Below, in pieces: positions 17,782-26,999 of a DNA stretch of 64,000 bases. Source of the stretch: an uncultured Sulfurimonas sp. (lineage in GTDB: Bacteria; Campylobacterota; Campylobacteria; Campylobacterales; Sulfurimonadaceae); contig NZ_OY759725.1 of assembly GCF_963662755.1 (NCBI RefSeq), positions 558,001 to 622,000 of the forward strand, in the 5' to 3' direction. Position 1 is the first letter of the stretch. Each line of letters starts with the position of its first letter. The position numbers and the translations under genes were made by a program. The notes below the pieces were generated by a model. That model was not told the origin of the DNA. It searched no databases and saw only the letters and a list, made by a program, of their open reading frames with translations.

Positions 17782-17885
17782 CCTTAATTTTACTTCATAA
17801 AATGAAGGAAACCTTCATCTATATTTGATGCAATCGGAAGTAATTCCGATTACTACGCTAACGCTATGTTTTCTTCAGCAGAAAG
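17782..17885 (-). repeat. Dispersed intergenic repeat, copy 1 (leader of ridA)
   Basis: Read on the minus strand this roughly 105-base stretch aligns along its whole length with 57334-57437 on the plus strand. Shared blocks include CTTTCTGC, AGCGTTAGCGTAG, CGGAATTACTTCCGAT, GAAGGTTTC and TTCATTTTAT, ending at AATTAAGG, the ribosome site. ATCGGAA-TTAC-TTCCGAT forms a perfect hairpin. Both copies lie directly before a gene and point the same way as that gene. Confidence 0.75.
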
Positions 17886-17894
17886 CTCATTGCA

Positions 17895-18317
17895 CTAGTG
17901 CAATTTCCCGCTTTTAATTTTCTTTTTATATTCTTTTTCTACATCACCTAGATATGATTTAAAATCAAGTGAATCCCAATATCCTAAAAACGATAAAATT
18001 TCCTCACCTTTGTTTGTTACAAAGTAGTGTCTTGGAACTCTTTTTATATTAAACCACTTAGGTAAATCATCCATATCTCTATCCGCATGAACTAAGACAT
18101 ACTTCTCTTTTAAAAGTTTTATAACTTCTTTATCTTGAAGGGTTGTAGCTTCAAACTTTCTACACCAACGACAATTTGCAGATGTAACAAGCACATAAAG
18201 ATCTTTGTTTTGTTTTTGTGCAACTTTTAGTGAAGCTTCATAATCATCCGACCAGCCAACAAGTTCTGCACTCCAAAGAGATGATATTAACGCCATTATA
18301 ATTAATATGTATTTCAT
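17895..18317 (-). CDS. Periplasmic thioredoxin-like protein
   Basis: 140 residues with a signal peptide (MKYILIIMALISSLWSAE) and a thioredoxin fold of the Thioredoxin_7/DUF255-like kind. ANCRWCRKFE is the CxxC active site, and RVPRHYFV carries the cis-Pro region. It probably reduces or exchanges disulfides in the periplasm. Its end is close to the dispersed repeat; 7 bases separate it from dapE upstream. Partner proteins are unknown. Confidence 0.82.
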   Translation of the reverse strand: MKYILIIMALISSLWSAELVGWSDDYEASLKVAQKQNKDLYVLVTSANCRWCRKFEATTLQDKEVIKLLKEKYVLVHADRDMDDLPKWFNIKRVPRHYFVTNKGEEILSFLGYWDSLDFKSYLGDVEKEYKKKIKSGKLH

Positions 18318-18324
18318 ATTTCTC

Positions 18325-19422
18325 CTAATTCCAAATTTTTATTAGATTTTTGAAAACTTCGTAAAGTTCTTGCACTTCTTTAACTGTTGTTCTCTCATTT
18401 ACAGCATGAATAGTGTCGTTTATAACACCAAACTCAACTACATCGATGCCCATTGGCGAGATAAACCTTGCATCTGAAGTCCCACCTGCTGTTGAGTGTT
18501 TAGGTTTGATTCCTGTTATACTCTCTATAGATGCATCTATCTTTTTTACAAGTTTTGTATCTGTATCTGTTTTAAATGGGTATGAGCCTTGAGTGAGTTT
18601 TAACTCATACTCTAAAGTATCTAAGTTTTTTGCTACAAATTCACGAACTTCTTTTTGAGTTGTTAGAGTTGTATTTCTAACGTTAAACATCATCTTAAGC
18701 TCATTAGGAGTTACATTTGTTACTTGCATCCCTGAGCGTATATCTGTCACTACAAACTTACTAGGACTAAAAAACTCATCTCCATCATCAAGATTTACCC
18801 CTGCCATATTTACAAGCCTAGATGCAATGTTATGAATAGGATTTATTGCCTTCTCAGGATAAGCTGCATGACCTTGTTTACCTTTTAAAGTGATGTAACC
18901 ATTTATAGATCCACGTCGCCCTACTTTGATAGCATCTCCAAACTTCTCTTCACAAGTCGGCTCTGCAACAACCACAGCATCTGGGAGCATTGAGTTTTCT
19001 TTTAAGTACTCTAAAACTTTAACAGTACCATTTATTGCATCTCCTTCTTCATCTGAGGTAAGAAGAAGTGAAAGTGTACCCTTAAAGTTTTGTGTTTCTT
19101 TAACCGCCTGAGTAAATGCCGCAACACCGCTTTTCATATCTTGAGTTCCACGACCATAGATGTAACCATTTTTTTCTACAGCTTCATAAGGCTCAGTATC
19201 CCAACCACTTCCAGCAGGAACAACATCTACATGACCAGCAAAACATAGATGCTCACCATCTGAAAACTTTTTGTAGATAAAAAGGTTTTTTACATCTTCA
19301 ACATCCACACGCACGGCAGTAAAATCTGGCAAATAACTCTCTATAAAATCTAAAAGTCCACCATCATCAGGAGTTTCACTCTTTTGAGCTATCATATATT
19401 TAAAAAGTTCTAGTATCTTCAT
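18325..19422 (-). CDS. dapE: Succinyl-diaminopimelate desuccinylase
   Basis: Zinc enzyme of lysine and meso-diaminopimelate synthesis that removes succinate from N-succinyl-LL-DAP. 365 residues; CFAGHVDVVPAG (H64, D66), GRGTQDMKSG and SDEEGDA supply metal ligands and the catalytic Glu, and GGTSDARF is the C-terminal His/substrate region of the DapE family (M20). Encoded 3 bases after the lipoprotein gene in a mutS7-lipoprotein-dapE-thioredoxin run. Confidence 0.94.
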   Translation of the reverse strand: MKILELFKYMIAQKSETPDDGGLLDFIESYLPDFTAVRVDVEDVKNLFIYKKFSDGEHLCFAGHVDVVPAGSGWDTEPYEAVEKNGYIYGRGTQDMKSGVAAFTQAVKETQNFKGTLSLLLTSDEEGDAINGTVKVLEYLKENSMLPDAVVVAEPTCEEKFGDAIKVGRRGSINGYITLKGKQGHAAYPEKAINPIHNIASRLVNMAGVNLDDGDEFFSPSKFVVTDIRSGMQVTNVTPNELKMMFNVRNTTLTTQKEVREFVAKNLDTLEYELKLTQGSYPFKTDTDTKLVKKIDASIESITGIKPKHSTAGGTSDARFISPMGIDVVEFGVINDTIHAVNERTTVKEVQELYEVFKNLIKIWN

Positions 19423-19425
19423 AAA

Positions 19426-19773
19426 CTACTCAGCTCCAGGGTTATCATAAAAGATATAAGAAGTAGAATAATCACTTATCTCAAAGTAGAGTTTTTTCTC
19501 ACCAGCATCTACTTTTAAGTTTTGGTTTACATCTAAAATTCCATAACCATATCTATATGTTCTAGGATTATTTCCTTGTGTAGATTCAGCAGTTGAGAGT
19601 TTATCTATCTTAATAAATCTCTTCACAAGTTTCTCACCCATATAAATATCTAAAACACCATTTGTTCCAGTCCAATTTTGGATGCTTCTACCTATCTTAT
19701 TTTGAGTCTCTTGCGTACATCCGCCTAACATAAAAGTTAGTGTGATTATGGCTAGTATCGTTAATTTTTTCAT
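19426..19773 (-). CDS. Small putative lipoprotein, unknown function
   Basis: About 115 residues. ATG 19773 is favoured over an upstream in-frame GTG at 19785 because that GTG is part of the GTGAGG ribosome site. The signal peptide ends in a lipobox (MLGGC), so the mature protein is lipid-anchored. The rest is a small beta-rich domain (TNGVLDIYMGEKLVKRF; YRYGYGILDVNQNLKVD). No recognised family. It sits between mutS7 and dapE, apparently co-transcribed. Confidence 0.75.
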   Translation of the reverse strand: MKKLTILAIITLTFMLGGCTQETQNKIGRSIQNWTGTNGVLDIYMGEKLVKRFIKIDKLSTAESTQGNNPRTYRYGYGILDVNQNLKVDAGEKKLYFEISDYSTSYIFYDNPGAE

Positions 19774-19792
19774 ATTTTTCCTCACTTAATTT

Positions 19793-22700
19793 TTAATCCC
19801 AATCATCCAAAACAAACTCATCAGATGCATCTTTGGGTTTTACTTCGTTTATCTCTGGCTCTTTGACCTCAACTATTTTAGCTTTACTCATCTGCTCTTC
19901 AAACTTTAACTCTAATCCATTTGAAGTCATTACAAAGCCCTCAACATGAAGCTTTCCACTATGTATATCGTTATGATGCTCTTTACAAAGTGGTACAAGA
20001 TTGTGTTTGTTATCTTGATGAAAGTGACCTATAAAACCAGCTTTATCTGCAAGTGAGCGTTGTGAGATATGGTGAACATCTTCTGCAACAGCTCCACAGA
20101 TAACGCACTTTGTAACATAAAGCTCTTTGTTGTACTTGCTTGTTTTTTTCTTCACAAGTAACTCTAACTCATCAAAATCATTTGCAAGTCTTTTTCTTAT
20201 CTTGTTTGCTATGTCTAAAAAGTCTGCATCCATGTGAAGAGATTTTGCAAACTCTAAACCATAGATGCTACTTCCGCTTCCAGATTGAAGAACTCTGTTA
20301 AACACCAAAGCATCTCTGTTTTCATCGTACTCAACACTTAGATGCAAATCTACAACATTGTTAAGTGTAGTTATCTCTTTCATAGTTGAGAGTTGATGGA
20401 GATGCGTTGCAAAGAGAAATAGTGAGCGAAGTTTAGCTAGTTTTATAATAGCAGATGAGACTATGGCGACACCTGATAGTGTCTCAGTTCCGTGGCTTAT
20501 TTCATCTCCAAGAATTAATGAGCGAATAGTTGCACGGTTAAAGATATTTTTTAGTTCTAGCATCTCTACTGCAAAAGTTGAGAGTCCTTTTGCAAGGTTA
20601 TCTTTTGAGACGATGCGAGTAAATATAGAATCAAACAGAGAAAATTTCATAACAGATGCACTTACAAAAAATCCAGCTTGAGCCATTAAAACAGCGATGC
20701 CGATGCTCTTCATAAGCGATGATTTTCCACTAGAGTTGATACCATAAAGCAAAACACCATTTATATCATGTCCATCATGCACACCAACTTCTAACATTAC
20801 GCTCTTGGGATGAGGCAAGTCCATATGAATCCGATTTCCCATGACTATGTCATTTGGTACGTAGATGCCTCCGCGCTCTTGTATCTCTATGAGTGGGTGG
20901 CGAAGTTGCATAACCTGCATAAAGTTTTCATCATCTTTTACATCTACTATCATAGGTCTTGAATGATTGTACTCTTGAGCAACTTTAGATGAACTCACAC
21001 CCACATCTAGGTCTGAAACATAACTAATCACTCTATCAAAAAGCAAAGAGTATCGTCTCTCATAAACACCTTGAAGTTGAACAAATCTCTCTTTTACTAA
21101 AACAACTATCTTTCTACGATTTTTCATGATTTTATCTGAGAGAGTATCTGTAAATGCAGAGGTAATTTTTACACTATTTGTGAGTTTTTTAACATTAAAC
21201 TCTTTAAACTCTTCATGATTTTTAAACTCACTCTCTATCATAGAAAAACGATTTTTACTCAAAGAGATATAGTAACCCTCTTTTTCTAAGATGCCAAGAG
21301 ATACTAAAGAGCTTGAACTTCCGGCATTTGCATCTATAAGCATCTGCTCGATTTTTGCGATGATATCTTTAAAAGCTATAAGCATAGTAGAGTTTTCTTC
21401 TACTAAGATATCAACAGCTTCATCAACTCCACTCATTAAAAAGTTTTCATCTACAGTAGCATTTGTAAAGCGACGAGATACATCAAGATCTATACTTTTG
21501 TTGATGTCTCTTAAGAACTCATCTAACTCAGACTCATGAAAAGGAGTCTTCTGAATCTTGTGCTTTTTAACATAGTGCATAAGCTCTTTTACATTTAGCA
21601 TAGACTCATAAACATGGTTCATCTCAAATGGATGCAGACGACCAAGATTAAGTCTACGAGCTAATCTCTCTAAATCATAGATGCCACGCATCGTCTCATC
21701 TAAAAACCGTGTATGAGAAGAGACTCTTTCTATGAGGTTATAACGACGCTCAAGTTCATCTTTTTCCATGATGGGATTTAAAAGTCTCTCTTTTAAAAGT
21801 CTTCGCCCTATCGCAGTTGAACTTTTATCCATCATCTTTAAAAGTGTAAATTCATTTCTATCTTTTGAGATGATGCCAACTTGTTCTAGTGCGTTGTTGC
21901 CAAGATACATAAAACGGCGGTTATCTATGAGTTTTGGGGTATTTAGTTTTTGAACTATATGTATATCATGCTCTATAACAAAGTGAATCAAAACAGCTAA
22001 AGACTCTGTTATCATAGGATTACGTTCTAAGTCTAGATGCTCAATGGGAGAGAGTAAAGATTGTATTTGATAAACTTCTTTAAAGAGTTTATTTTGAAAA
22101 TCTATGCGAGGTCGTTCATTATTGACTGAGTAGTGGTAATGCTCTGCAATTTCAAGATATTGAACTATGTGTTTTTGATCACTTACACCATCTAAAAAAC
22201 TTATAACAACTTCTGAGGTTCTATGTATATTTAAAAGATTAAATATCTCATCAAGAGCATAAGATGAATCTTCACTTGTCCCATGTGTCTCATAAAGCCA
22301 AGTCTTACCTGTAGTTACATCTATAGCAGAGTAACCGACATTGTAGATGCCTCTGTGACAATCAACAAGTATAGATGCTATGTAGTTATCATCATTATCA
22401 ACTATATGATCAAAATTTGTTCCAGGAGAGACAATTTGAGCGATATATCTACTTATCTTAGGTGGATTACCTTTTTGTTTTACTACGATTATGGTGTATT
22501 TTTGCTCTTGTATAAGACGATTTAAATATCTCTCAAAAGAGACAGCAGGAACTCCTGCTAAGAGTGGATTTTTATCAGAATTTTCTATGATATTTTTGTT
22601 TTTTTTAGTCAGCTGAATATTTAAGAGTTCAGCTATCTCTTTTGCTTTTCCAACTTGACTCTCATCATTGTTAACTTCATAAACTTCAAAGAAAGTTCCT

Positions 22701-22825
22701 ATTTCCATAAAAACTACAGTATTTGTTCCATACTTATCTTCAAAATATCTCTGCAAATCAAAGTATATTTGTGTTAGTAATTTTTCTTTGTTATTAAGTA
22801 TTGAACTTACGTCTGATGAGAGCAT
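19793..22825 (-). CDS. MutS7-type DNA mismatch-repair protein with C-terminal HNH domain
   Basis: 1010 residues. The N-terminal mismatch-recognition domain keeps the F-x-E motif (FMEIGTFFEVYEV, residues 39-51; F45, E47). The core and clamp follow, then an ATPase with Walker A GINSSGKSS (about 693-701), GDEISHGTET Walker B and ATHLHQL. After the ATPase there is an HNH nuclease-type domain (about 905-952): CVICG, VHHISQRSLADK, HNLVPLCKEHHNDIHSG. This fusion defines MutS7, known from octocoral mitochondria, some giant viruses and Campylobacterota. The HNH part may make the incision that MutL/MutH do elsewhere; that function is inferred. It is transcribed away from the lap-like secretion operon. 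Confidence 0.92.
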   Translation of the reverse strand: MLSSDVSSILNNKEKLLTQIYFDLQRYFEDKYGTNTVVFMEIGTFFEVYEVNNDESQVGKAKEIAELLNIQLTKKNKNIIENSDKNPLLAGVPAVSFERYLNRLIQEQKYTIIVVKQKGNPPKISRYIAQIVSPGTNFDHIVDNDDNYIASILVDCHRGIYNVGYSAIDVTTGKTWLYETHGTSEDSSYALDEIFNLLNIHRTSEVVISFLDGVSDQKHIVQYLEIAEHYHYSVNNERPRIDFQNKLFKEVYQIQSLLSPIEHLDLERNPMITESLAVLIHFVIEHDIHIVQKLNTPKLIDNRRFMYLGNNALEQVGIISKDRNEFTLLKMMDKSSTAIGRRLLKERLLNPIMEKDELERRYNLIERVSSHTRFLDETMRGIYDLERLARRLNLGRLHPFEMNHVYESMLNVKELMHYVKKHKIQKTPFHESELDEFLRDINKSIDLDVSRRFTNATVDENFLMSGVDEAVDILVEENSTMLIAFKDIIAKIEQMLIDANAGSSSSLVSLGILEKEGYYISLSKNRFSMIESEFKNHEEFKEFNVKKLTNSVKITSAFTDTLSDKIMKNRRKIVVLVKERFVQLQGVYERRYSLLFDRVISYVSDLDVGVSSSKVAQEYNHSRPMIVDVKDDENFMQVMQLRHPLIEIQERGGIYVPNDIVMGNRIHMDLPHPKSVMLEVGVHDGHDINGVLLYGINSSGKSSLMKSIGIAVLMAQAGFFVSASVMKFSLFDSIFTRIVSKDNLAKGLSTFAVEMLELKNIFNRATIRSLILGDEISHGTETLSGVAIVSSAIIKLAKLRSLFLFATHLHQLSTMKEITTLNNVVDLHLSVEYDENRDALVFNRVLQSGSGSSIYGLEFAKSLHMDADFLDIANKIRKRLANDFDELELLVKKKTSKYNKELYVTKCVICGAVAEDVHHISQRSLADKAGFIGHFHQDNKHNLVPLCKEHHNDIHSGKLHVEGFVMTSNGLELKFEEQMSKAKIVEVKEPEINEVKPKDASDEFVLDDWD

Positions 22826-22987
22826 ATATTACTTTTCCACTGTTTATATAGGCTGGGATTATATCATAAATGCCACAATGAGGAATATAAATTGCTTTAT
22901 TTGTGACAATATGTGCCTTTTTTTAAGTATAGTTTAATACAATGTAGGATTAATTTTATTTAATGTTAAAATAAGTAGGAAGTTCAA

Positions 22988-24805
22988 ATGAAAAAAAGAT
23001 TATTATTAGCTTTATCACTAAGCACACTACTTTGTGCACAAGATTTAAAAACTACTGTAGATGAAGTTCTCTCTACAAATCCCATAATCCTTGAAAAAAT
23101 CAAAAATTACAATGCTACAAAAGAAGATATAAAAAGTGCAAAATCTGGATACTATCCAAAACTTGATCTCTCTTTAGGCATAGGTAGTGAACACACAGAT
23201 AAACGTGAGAGAGCAAATAATGCAGCAGATGAATCATTTGATTTTTCAGTTTATCAAAATTCATTAACATATACACAAAATATTTTTAAAGGTTTTGAGA
23301 CAACATATCAAGTAGAACAACAACAAAACAGAACCATAGCAGCAGCTTACAGTTATATTGAAAAAGTAAATGACACCTCTTTTGAGATGGTAAATACTTA
23401 CCTTCAAGTTATGAAAAATAGAGAACTGTTAGATAATGCAAAAGCAAATGTTGATATCAACGCAGAGATATTTAAAAAGGTACAAAAACTCTATGATGCA
23501 GGTCTTACAACACTCTCAGAAGTAAATAAAATAGAATCATCTCTATCATTAGCAAAATCAAACTATGTAGTTCAAGAAAACACTCTTTTGGATGTTACTT
23601 ACAATATGCAAAGAGTTTTAGGTAGATATCTTGAACCTCAAGAAATGAGCAGACCTGAATTAAATGTCGCACTTCCGGCATCTATCGAAGATGCAGCTCA
23701 ATTTGCAATGCAAAACAATCCATCACTTTTAGTTAGCAAGTACAATATCAAACTAGCTCAAGCTTCATACAAAGAGAAAAAATCACCTTTTTACCCTCAC
23801 CTAGATATAGAAATATCACAATCTATGAATAAAAACCTTAGTGCAATAGAGGGCGAAGATGACCGTTTTCGCGTAATGGCATTTTTAACATACAACTTTT
23901 TTAATGGTTTTGCGGATGAAGCGGCTTTACAAAAAAGTGTAAGTACTATTCATCAAGAAGTTGAGTTAAAAAACAATCTAAGAAGACAAGTTATAGAAGG
24001 TCTTAATCTTTCATGGGCTGCTAATGAAAAATTAGACGATCAATTAAAACACTTAAATGATTACAAAAAATTCTCACTTAAAACACTTACTCTATACTCT
24101 AAAGAGTATGATTTAGGTCGTCGTTCACTGCTTGACTTACTCTCTGCACAAAATGATTTTATAGGTGCAAAGTCTCAAATTATCAACACAGAATATAGTA
24201 TGTTATTTGCAAAATACAGAATACTAGATGCAATGGGAACACTTGTTTCTACAATCATAGGAAACACTGATATTATTTACTCAAATGTAGGTCTTGTAGG
24301 AGAAACACCAAAAAATGAAGACTCTCTTCCTATATCTTATGATAGAGATAGTGACCTTATAGTTGATGAAGAAGATATTTGTAATAACTCACTCTCAACA
24401 CAGATGCGTAGCATCTACGGTTGTAAACTTATCTATGAAGATACAAAACGCATAGAGAGATATAGTGGTTTCTTGTTTGAAGATGCTAGTGCAAATCTTA
24501 GTGATGATGGGCAAAAAAGATTAAACAGTCTAATAACTCAAATAGCACCTTATGGCTGGGAAAAACTAAAATTTGATATTTTAGGAAATGCAGAAGATGA
24601 AGGTATTAGTAAAGAAAAACTTCTTCAACTATCAGAACAAAGAGCACAAACAATAAAAACAAAACTCCTAGATGCTGGCGCTAATGCTGAACTTATAACA
24701 CTACACTCAAAATCAGACAAAGCTCCAATGTTTAGTAACGAAAGTGATGACTCTATAGAGTTAAATAATCGTGCAGATATTATTGTAAGAAAATTAAAAA
24801 AATAA
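22988..24805 (+). CDS. lapE: TolC-like type I secretion outer-membrane protein fused to an OmpA domain (LapE-like)
   Basis: 605 residues. Signal peptide (to CA, about 18), then a TolC/OEP region with two helical repeats (SGYYPKLDLSLGIGS; SPFYPHLDIEISQS) up to about 430. The C-terminus (about 470-605) is an OmpA-type peptidoglycan-binding domain (LKFDILGNAEDEG ... ELNNRADIIVRKL), preceded by a short DxDxDxxxD-like calcium/linker motif (DRDSDLIVDEED). The fusion would fix the secretion duct to the cell wall. First gene of a four-gene operon with the ABC transporter and adaptor; ribosome site AGGAAG before ATG 22988. Role as the outer-membrane duct for the giant adhesin is inferred from neighbours. 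Confidence 0.88.
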   Translation: MKKRLLLALSLSTLLCAQDLKTTVDEVLSTNPIILEKIKNYNATKEDIKSAKSGYYPKLDLSLGIGSEHTDKRERANNAADESFDFSVYQNSLTYTQNIFKGFETTYQVEQQQNRTIAAAYSYIEKVNDTSFEMVNTYLQVMKNRELLDNAKANVDINAEIFKKVQKLYDAGLTTLSEVNKIESSLSLAKSNYVVQENTLLDVTYNMQRVLGRYLEPQEMSRPELNVALPASIEDAAQFAMQNNPSLLVSKYNIKLAQASYKEKKSPFYPHLDIEISQSMNKNLSAIEGEDDRFRVMAFLTYNFFNGFADEAALQKSVSTIHQEVELKNNLRRQVIEGLNLSWAANEKLDDQLKHLNDYKKFSLKTLTLYSKEYDLGRRSLLDLLSAQNDFIGAKSQIINTEYSMLFAKYRILDAMGTLVSTIIGNTDIIYSNVGLVGETPKNEDSLPISYDRDSDLIVDEEDICNNSLSTQMRSIYGCKLIYEDTKRIERYSGFLFEDASANLSDDGQKRLNSLITQIAPYGWEKLKFDILGNAEDEGISKEKLLQLSEQRAQTIKTKLLDAGANAELITLHSKSDKAPMFSNESDDSIELNNRADIIVRKLKK

Positions 24806-24824
24806 TTATAAAGGTTAATTAAAT

Positions 24825-26999
24825 ATGCTTATAACAAGTGCTGACAACCTTAGAATGGACGCTCTTCTTGAGTGTTTAGTTCTATTTACAAAGTTATATC
24901 ATAAACCATACTCAGCCGAGGCATTAACTGCTGGCTTACCCATAGAACCTGGTGCTGAAGCACCTGAGCTCTTTTCCATAAACAACGCTAAAGGACTTTT
25001 TTCTCGTGCAGCAGAAAAAGCAGGATTAAAATCTAGTCTTGTTAAGAGACCTTTATCCCAAATATCTCCGCTACAACTTCCTATGATTATCTTACTATCT
25101 AACCAAAGTGCTTGCATCTTAGATAGATACAATGAAGATGGAACTAAAGTTAAAATCATCTTACCAGCAGAAGATGCAATTGAGCAATGGGTTGATATCG
25201 ATGTACTTGAAGATGAGTATATTGGTTATGGATTTATGGTTAAAAAAGCTTTTGAGTATGCAGATGAAAACTCAAGAACTCTAAATATAAACCAAAAACA
25301 TTGGTTTTGGAGCACCATAAAACTCTCCGCTGGAATATACAAAGATGTTCTTTATGCCTCACTACTTATAAATCTTTTCGTTTTAGCATCTCCACTTTTT
25401 ACCATGAATGTTTACGATAGAGTAGTTCCAAACAATGCCATAGAGACTCTTTGGGTTTTTGCTATTGGTGTAAGTATTATATATATTTTAGATACCTTTT
25501 TAAAATTTACCAGAACATATTTACTTGAGAGTGCTGCAAAAAAAAGTGACATTATTATGTCTTCTATTATTTTTGAAAAAGTACTCGACCTCAAAATGGC
25601 TCACCATCCTGCATCTGTAGGATCATTTTCTAGCAATATAAAAGATTTTGATTCTATTAGAGGTTTTTTAACAAACGCTACTATGGCGGCAGTTATTGAC
25701 TTACCTTTTGCGGTTATATTTTTAGCAGTTATCGGTTATCTTGGTGGAAGTATAGTTATTATTCCAATCATAACTATGTTTTTGATTTTGTTATATGCCA
25801 TTATCATAAAAAAACCTCTTCGTAAAAGTATTGAAAGTACACATGAAGCTAGTGCCAAGAAAAGCTCTATTCTCATAGAGACACTAAACAACATAGAGAC
25901 ACTTAAAACTTTAGGAACACTAAATCAAGTACAATGGAAATGGGAAGAATCAACAGGAGAAATAGCAGGTAAAAGCCTTAAATCTCGTCTTATGTCGTCG
26001 TCCATTCCAACTGTAACTCAACTCTTCATCCAATTAAATACAGTAATGATTATAGTTTATGGAGTCTATCTTATACAAGAGTTTGAACTCTCTATGGGTG
26101 GATTAATAGCAATCGTAATTCTTACATCAAGAACTTTAGCTCCAATGGGACAAGTTGCAGCACTTCTTACAAACTATGAAGATACTAAGACTTCATATGA
26201 AACACTAAATGAAATCATTTCTCAACCAAGTGAGAGACCAGCTGGTAAAAAGTTTGTTGAGAGACCTGACTTTAGCGGACATATAGAGTTTGTTGATGTA
26301 ACATTTGCTTATCCTAACAGTGATGTTCCTGCTCTTAAAAATGTTTCATTTGTTATAAAACCAGGTGAACATGTAGCTATTATAGGTAGGATTGGTTCTG
26401 GAAAAAGTACTATACAAAAACTAATACTTGGACTTTATGAACCAGATTCTGGACAGATTTTAATTGATGGAATAGATATCAAACAGATTGACCCAGCTGA
26501 TTTAAGAAAACATATGGGTTATGTTTCTCAAGACATTATGCTCTTTCGTGGAACAGTTAAAGAAAATATTACATATAGAGCTACTTTTGCAAGCGATGCT
26601 CAAATGATACGGGCTTCACATATAAGCGGTGCATCTGAGTTTATTAAAAAGCATCCAAAAGGTTATGAGATGCCAATTGGAGAGAGAGGCTTAGGACTCT
26701 CAGGCGGACAGAGACAAAGCATAGGAATAGCTAGAGCATTTTTACTAAATGCTCCTATTATGCTTATGGATGAACCAAGTAATGCTATGGATCAGATTAC
26801 AGAGACAAAATTACTAGATAGTCTATCTGTAAATCTAAAAGGAACTACATCCATACTTGTAACTCAAAAGATGACTCTACTAAAAATTGTAGATAGAGTC
26901 ATAGTAATGAATGAGGGTAAAATTTTTATAGATGCACCAAAAAAAGAGGCACTAGAACAGCTACAAGGCGGAGGTAAAAAAATTGAAAAAGACAAATAA
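24825..26999 (+). CDS. lapB: Type I secretion ABC transporter/permease (LapB-like)
   Basis: 724 residues: N-terminal C39-like domain (1-130) lacking the catalytic Cys of true C39 peptidases (start reads ADNLRMDALLEC with no QxxxxDCG), six-helix ABC membrane domain (about 165-430), then ATPase with GRIGSGKS Walker A (about 522), LSGGQRQS signature (about 625) and LMDEPSNAMD Walker B. Degenerate C39 domains are typical of RTX and LapA exporters, where they bind rather than cleave the substrate. The gene lies between lapE-like and lapC-like genes; its end overlaps the latter by 17 bases. Confidence 0.92.
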   Translation: MLITSADNLRMDALLECLVLFTKLYHKPYSAEALTAGLPIEPGAEAPELFSINNAKGLFSRAAEKAGLKSSLVKRPLSQISPLQLPMIILLSNQSACILDRYNEDGTKVKIILPAEDAIEQWVDIDVLEDEYIGYGFMVKKAFEYADENSRTLNINQKHWFWSTIKLSAGIYKDVLYASLLINLFVLASPLFTMNVYDRVVPNNAIETLWVFAIGVSIIYILDTFLKFTRTYLLESAAKKSDIIMSSIIFEKVLDLKMAHHPASVGSFSSNIKDFDSIRGFLTNATMAAVIDLPFAVIFLAVIGYLGGSIVIIPIITMFLILLYAIIIKKPLRKSIESTHEASAKKSSILIETLNNIETLKTLGTLNQVQWKWEESTGEIAGKSLKSRLMSSSIPTVTQLFIQLNTVMIIVYGVYLIQEFELSMGGLIAIVILTSRTLAPMGQVAALLTNYEDTKTSYETLNEIISQPSERPAGKKFVERPDFSGHIEFVDVTFAYPNSDVPALKNVSFVIKPGEHVAIIGRIGSGKSTIQKLILGLYEPDSGQILIDGIDIKQIDPADLRKHMGYVSQDIMLFRGTVKENITYRATFASDAQMIRASHISGASEFIKKHPKGYEMPIGERGLGLSGGQRQSIGIARAFLLNAPIMLMDEPSNAMDQITETKLLDSLSVNLKGTTSILVTQKMTLLKIVDRVIVMNEGKIFIDAPKKEALEQLQGGGKKIEKDK

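Noticed and set aside
17889..17902. Palindrome TTGCACTAGTGCAA at the thioredoxin-like gene end
   Set aside because: It overlaps the coding end and stop, lacks a U tract and is not part of the repeat shared with the clpX leader; too little to call.
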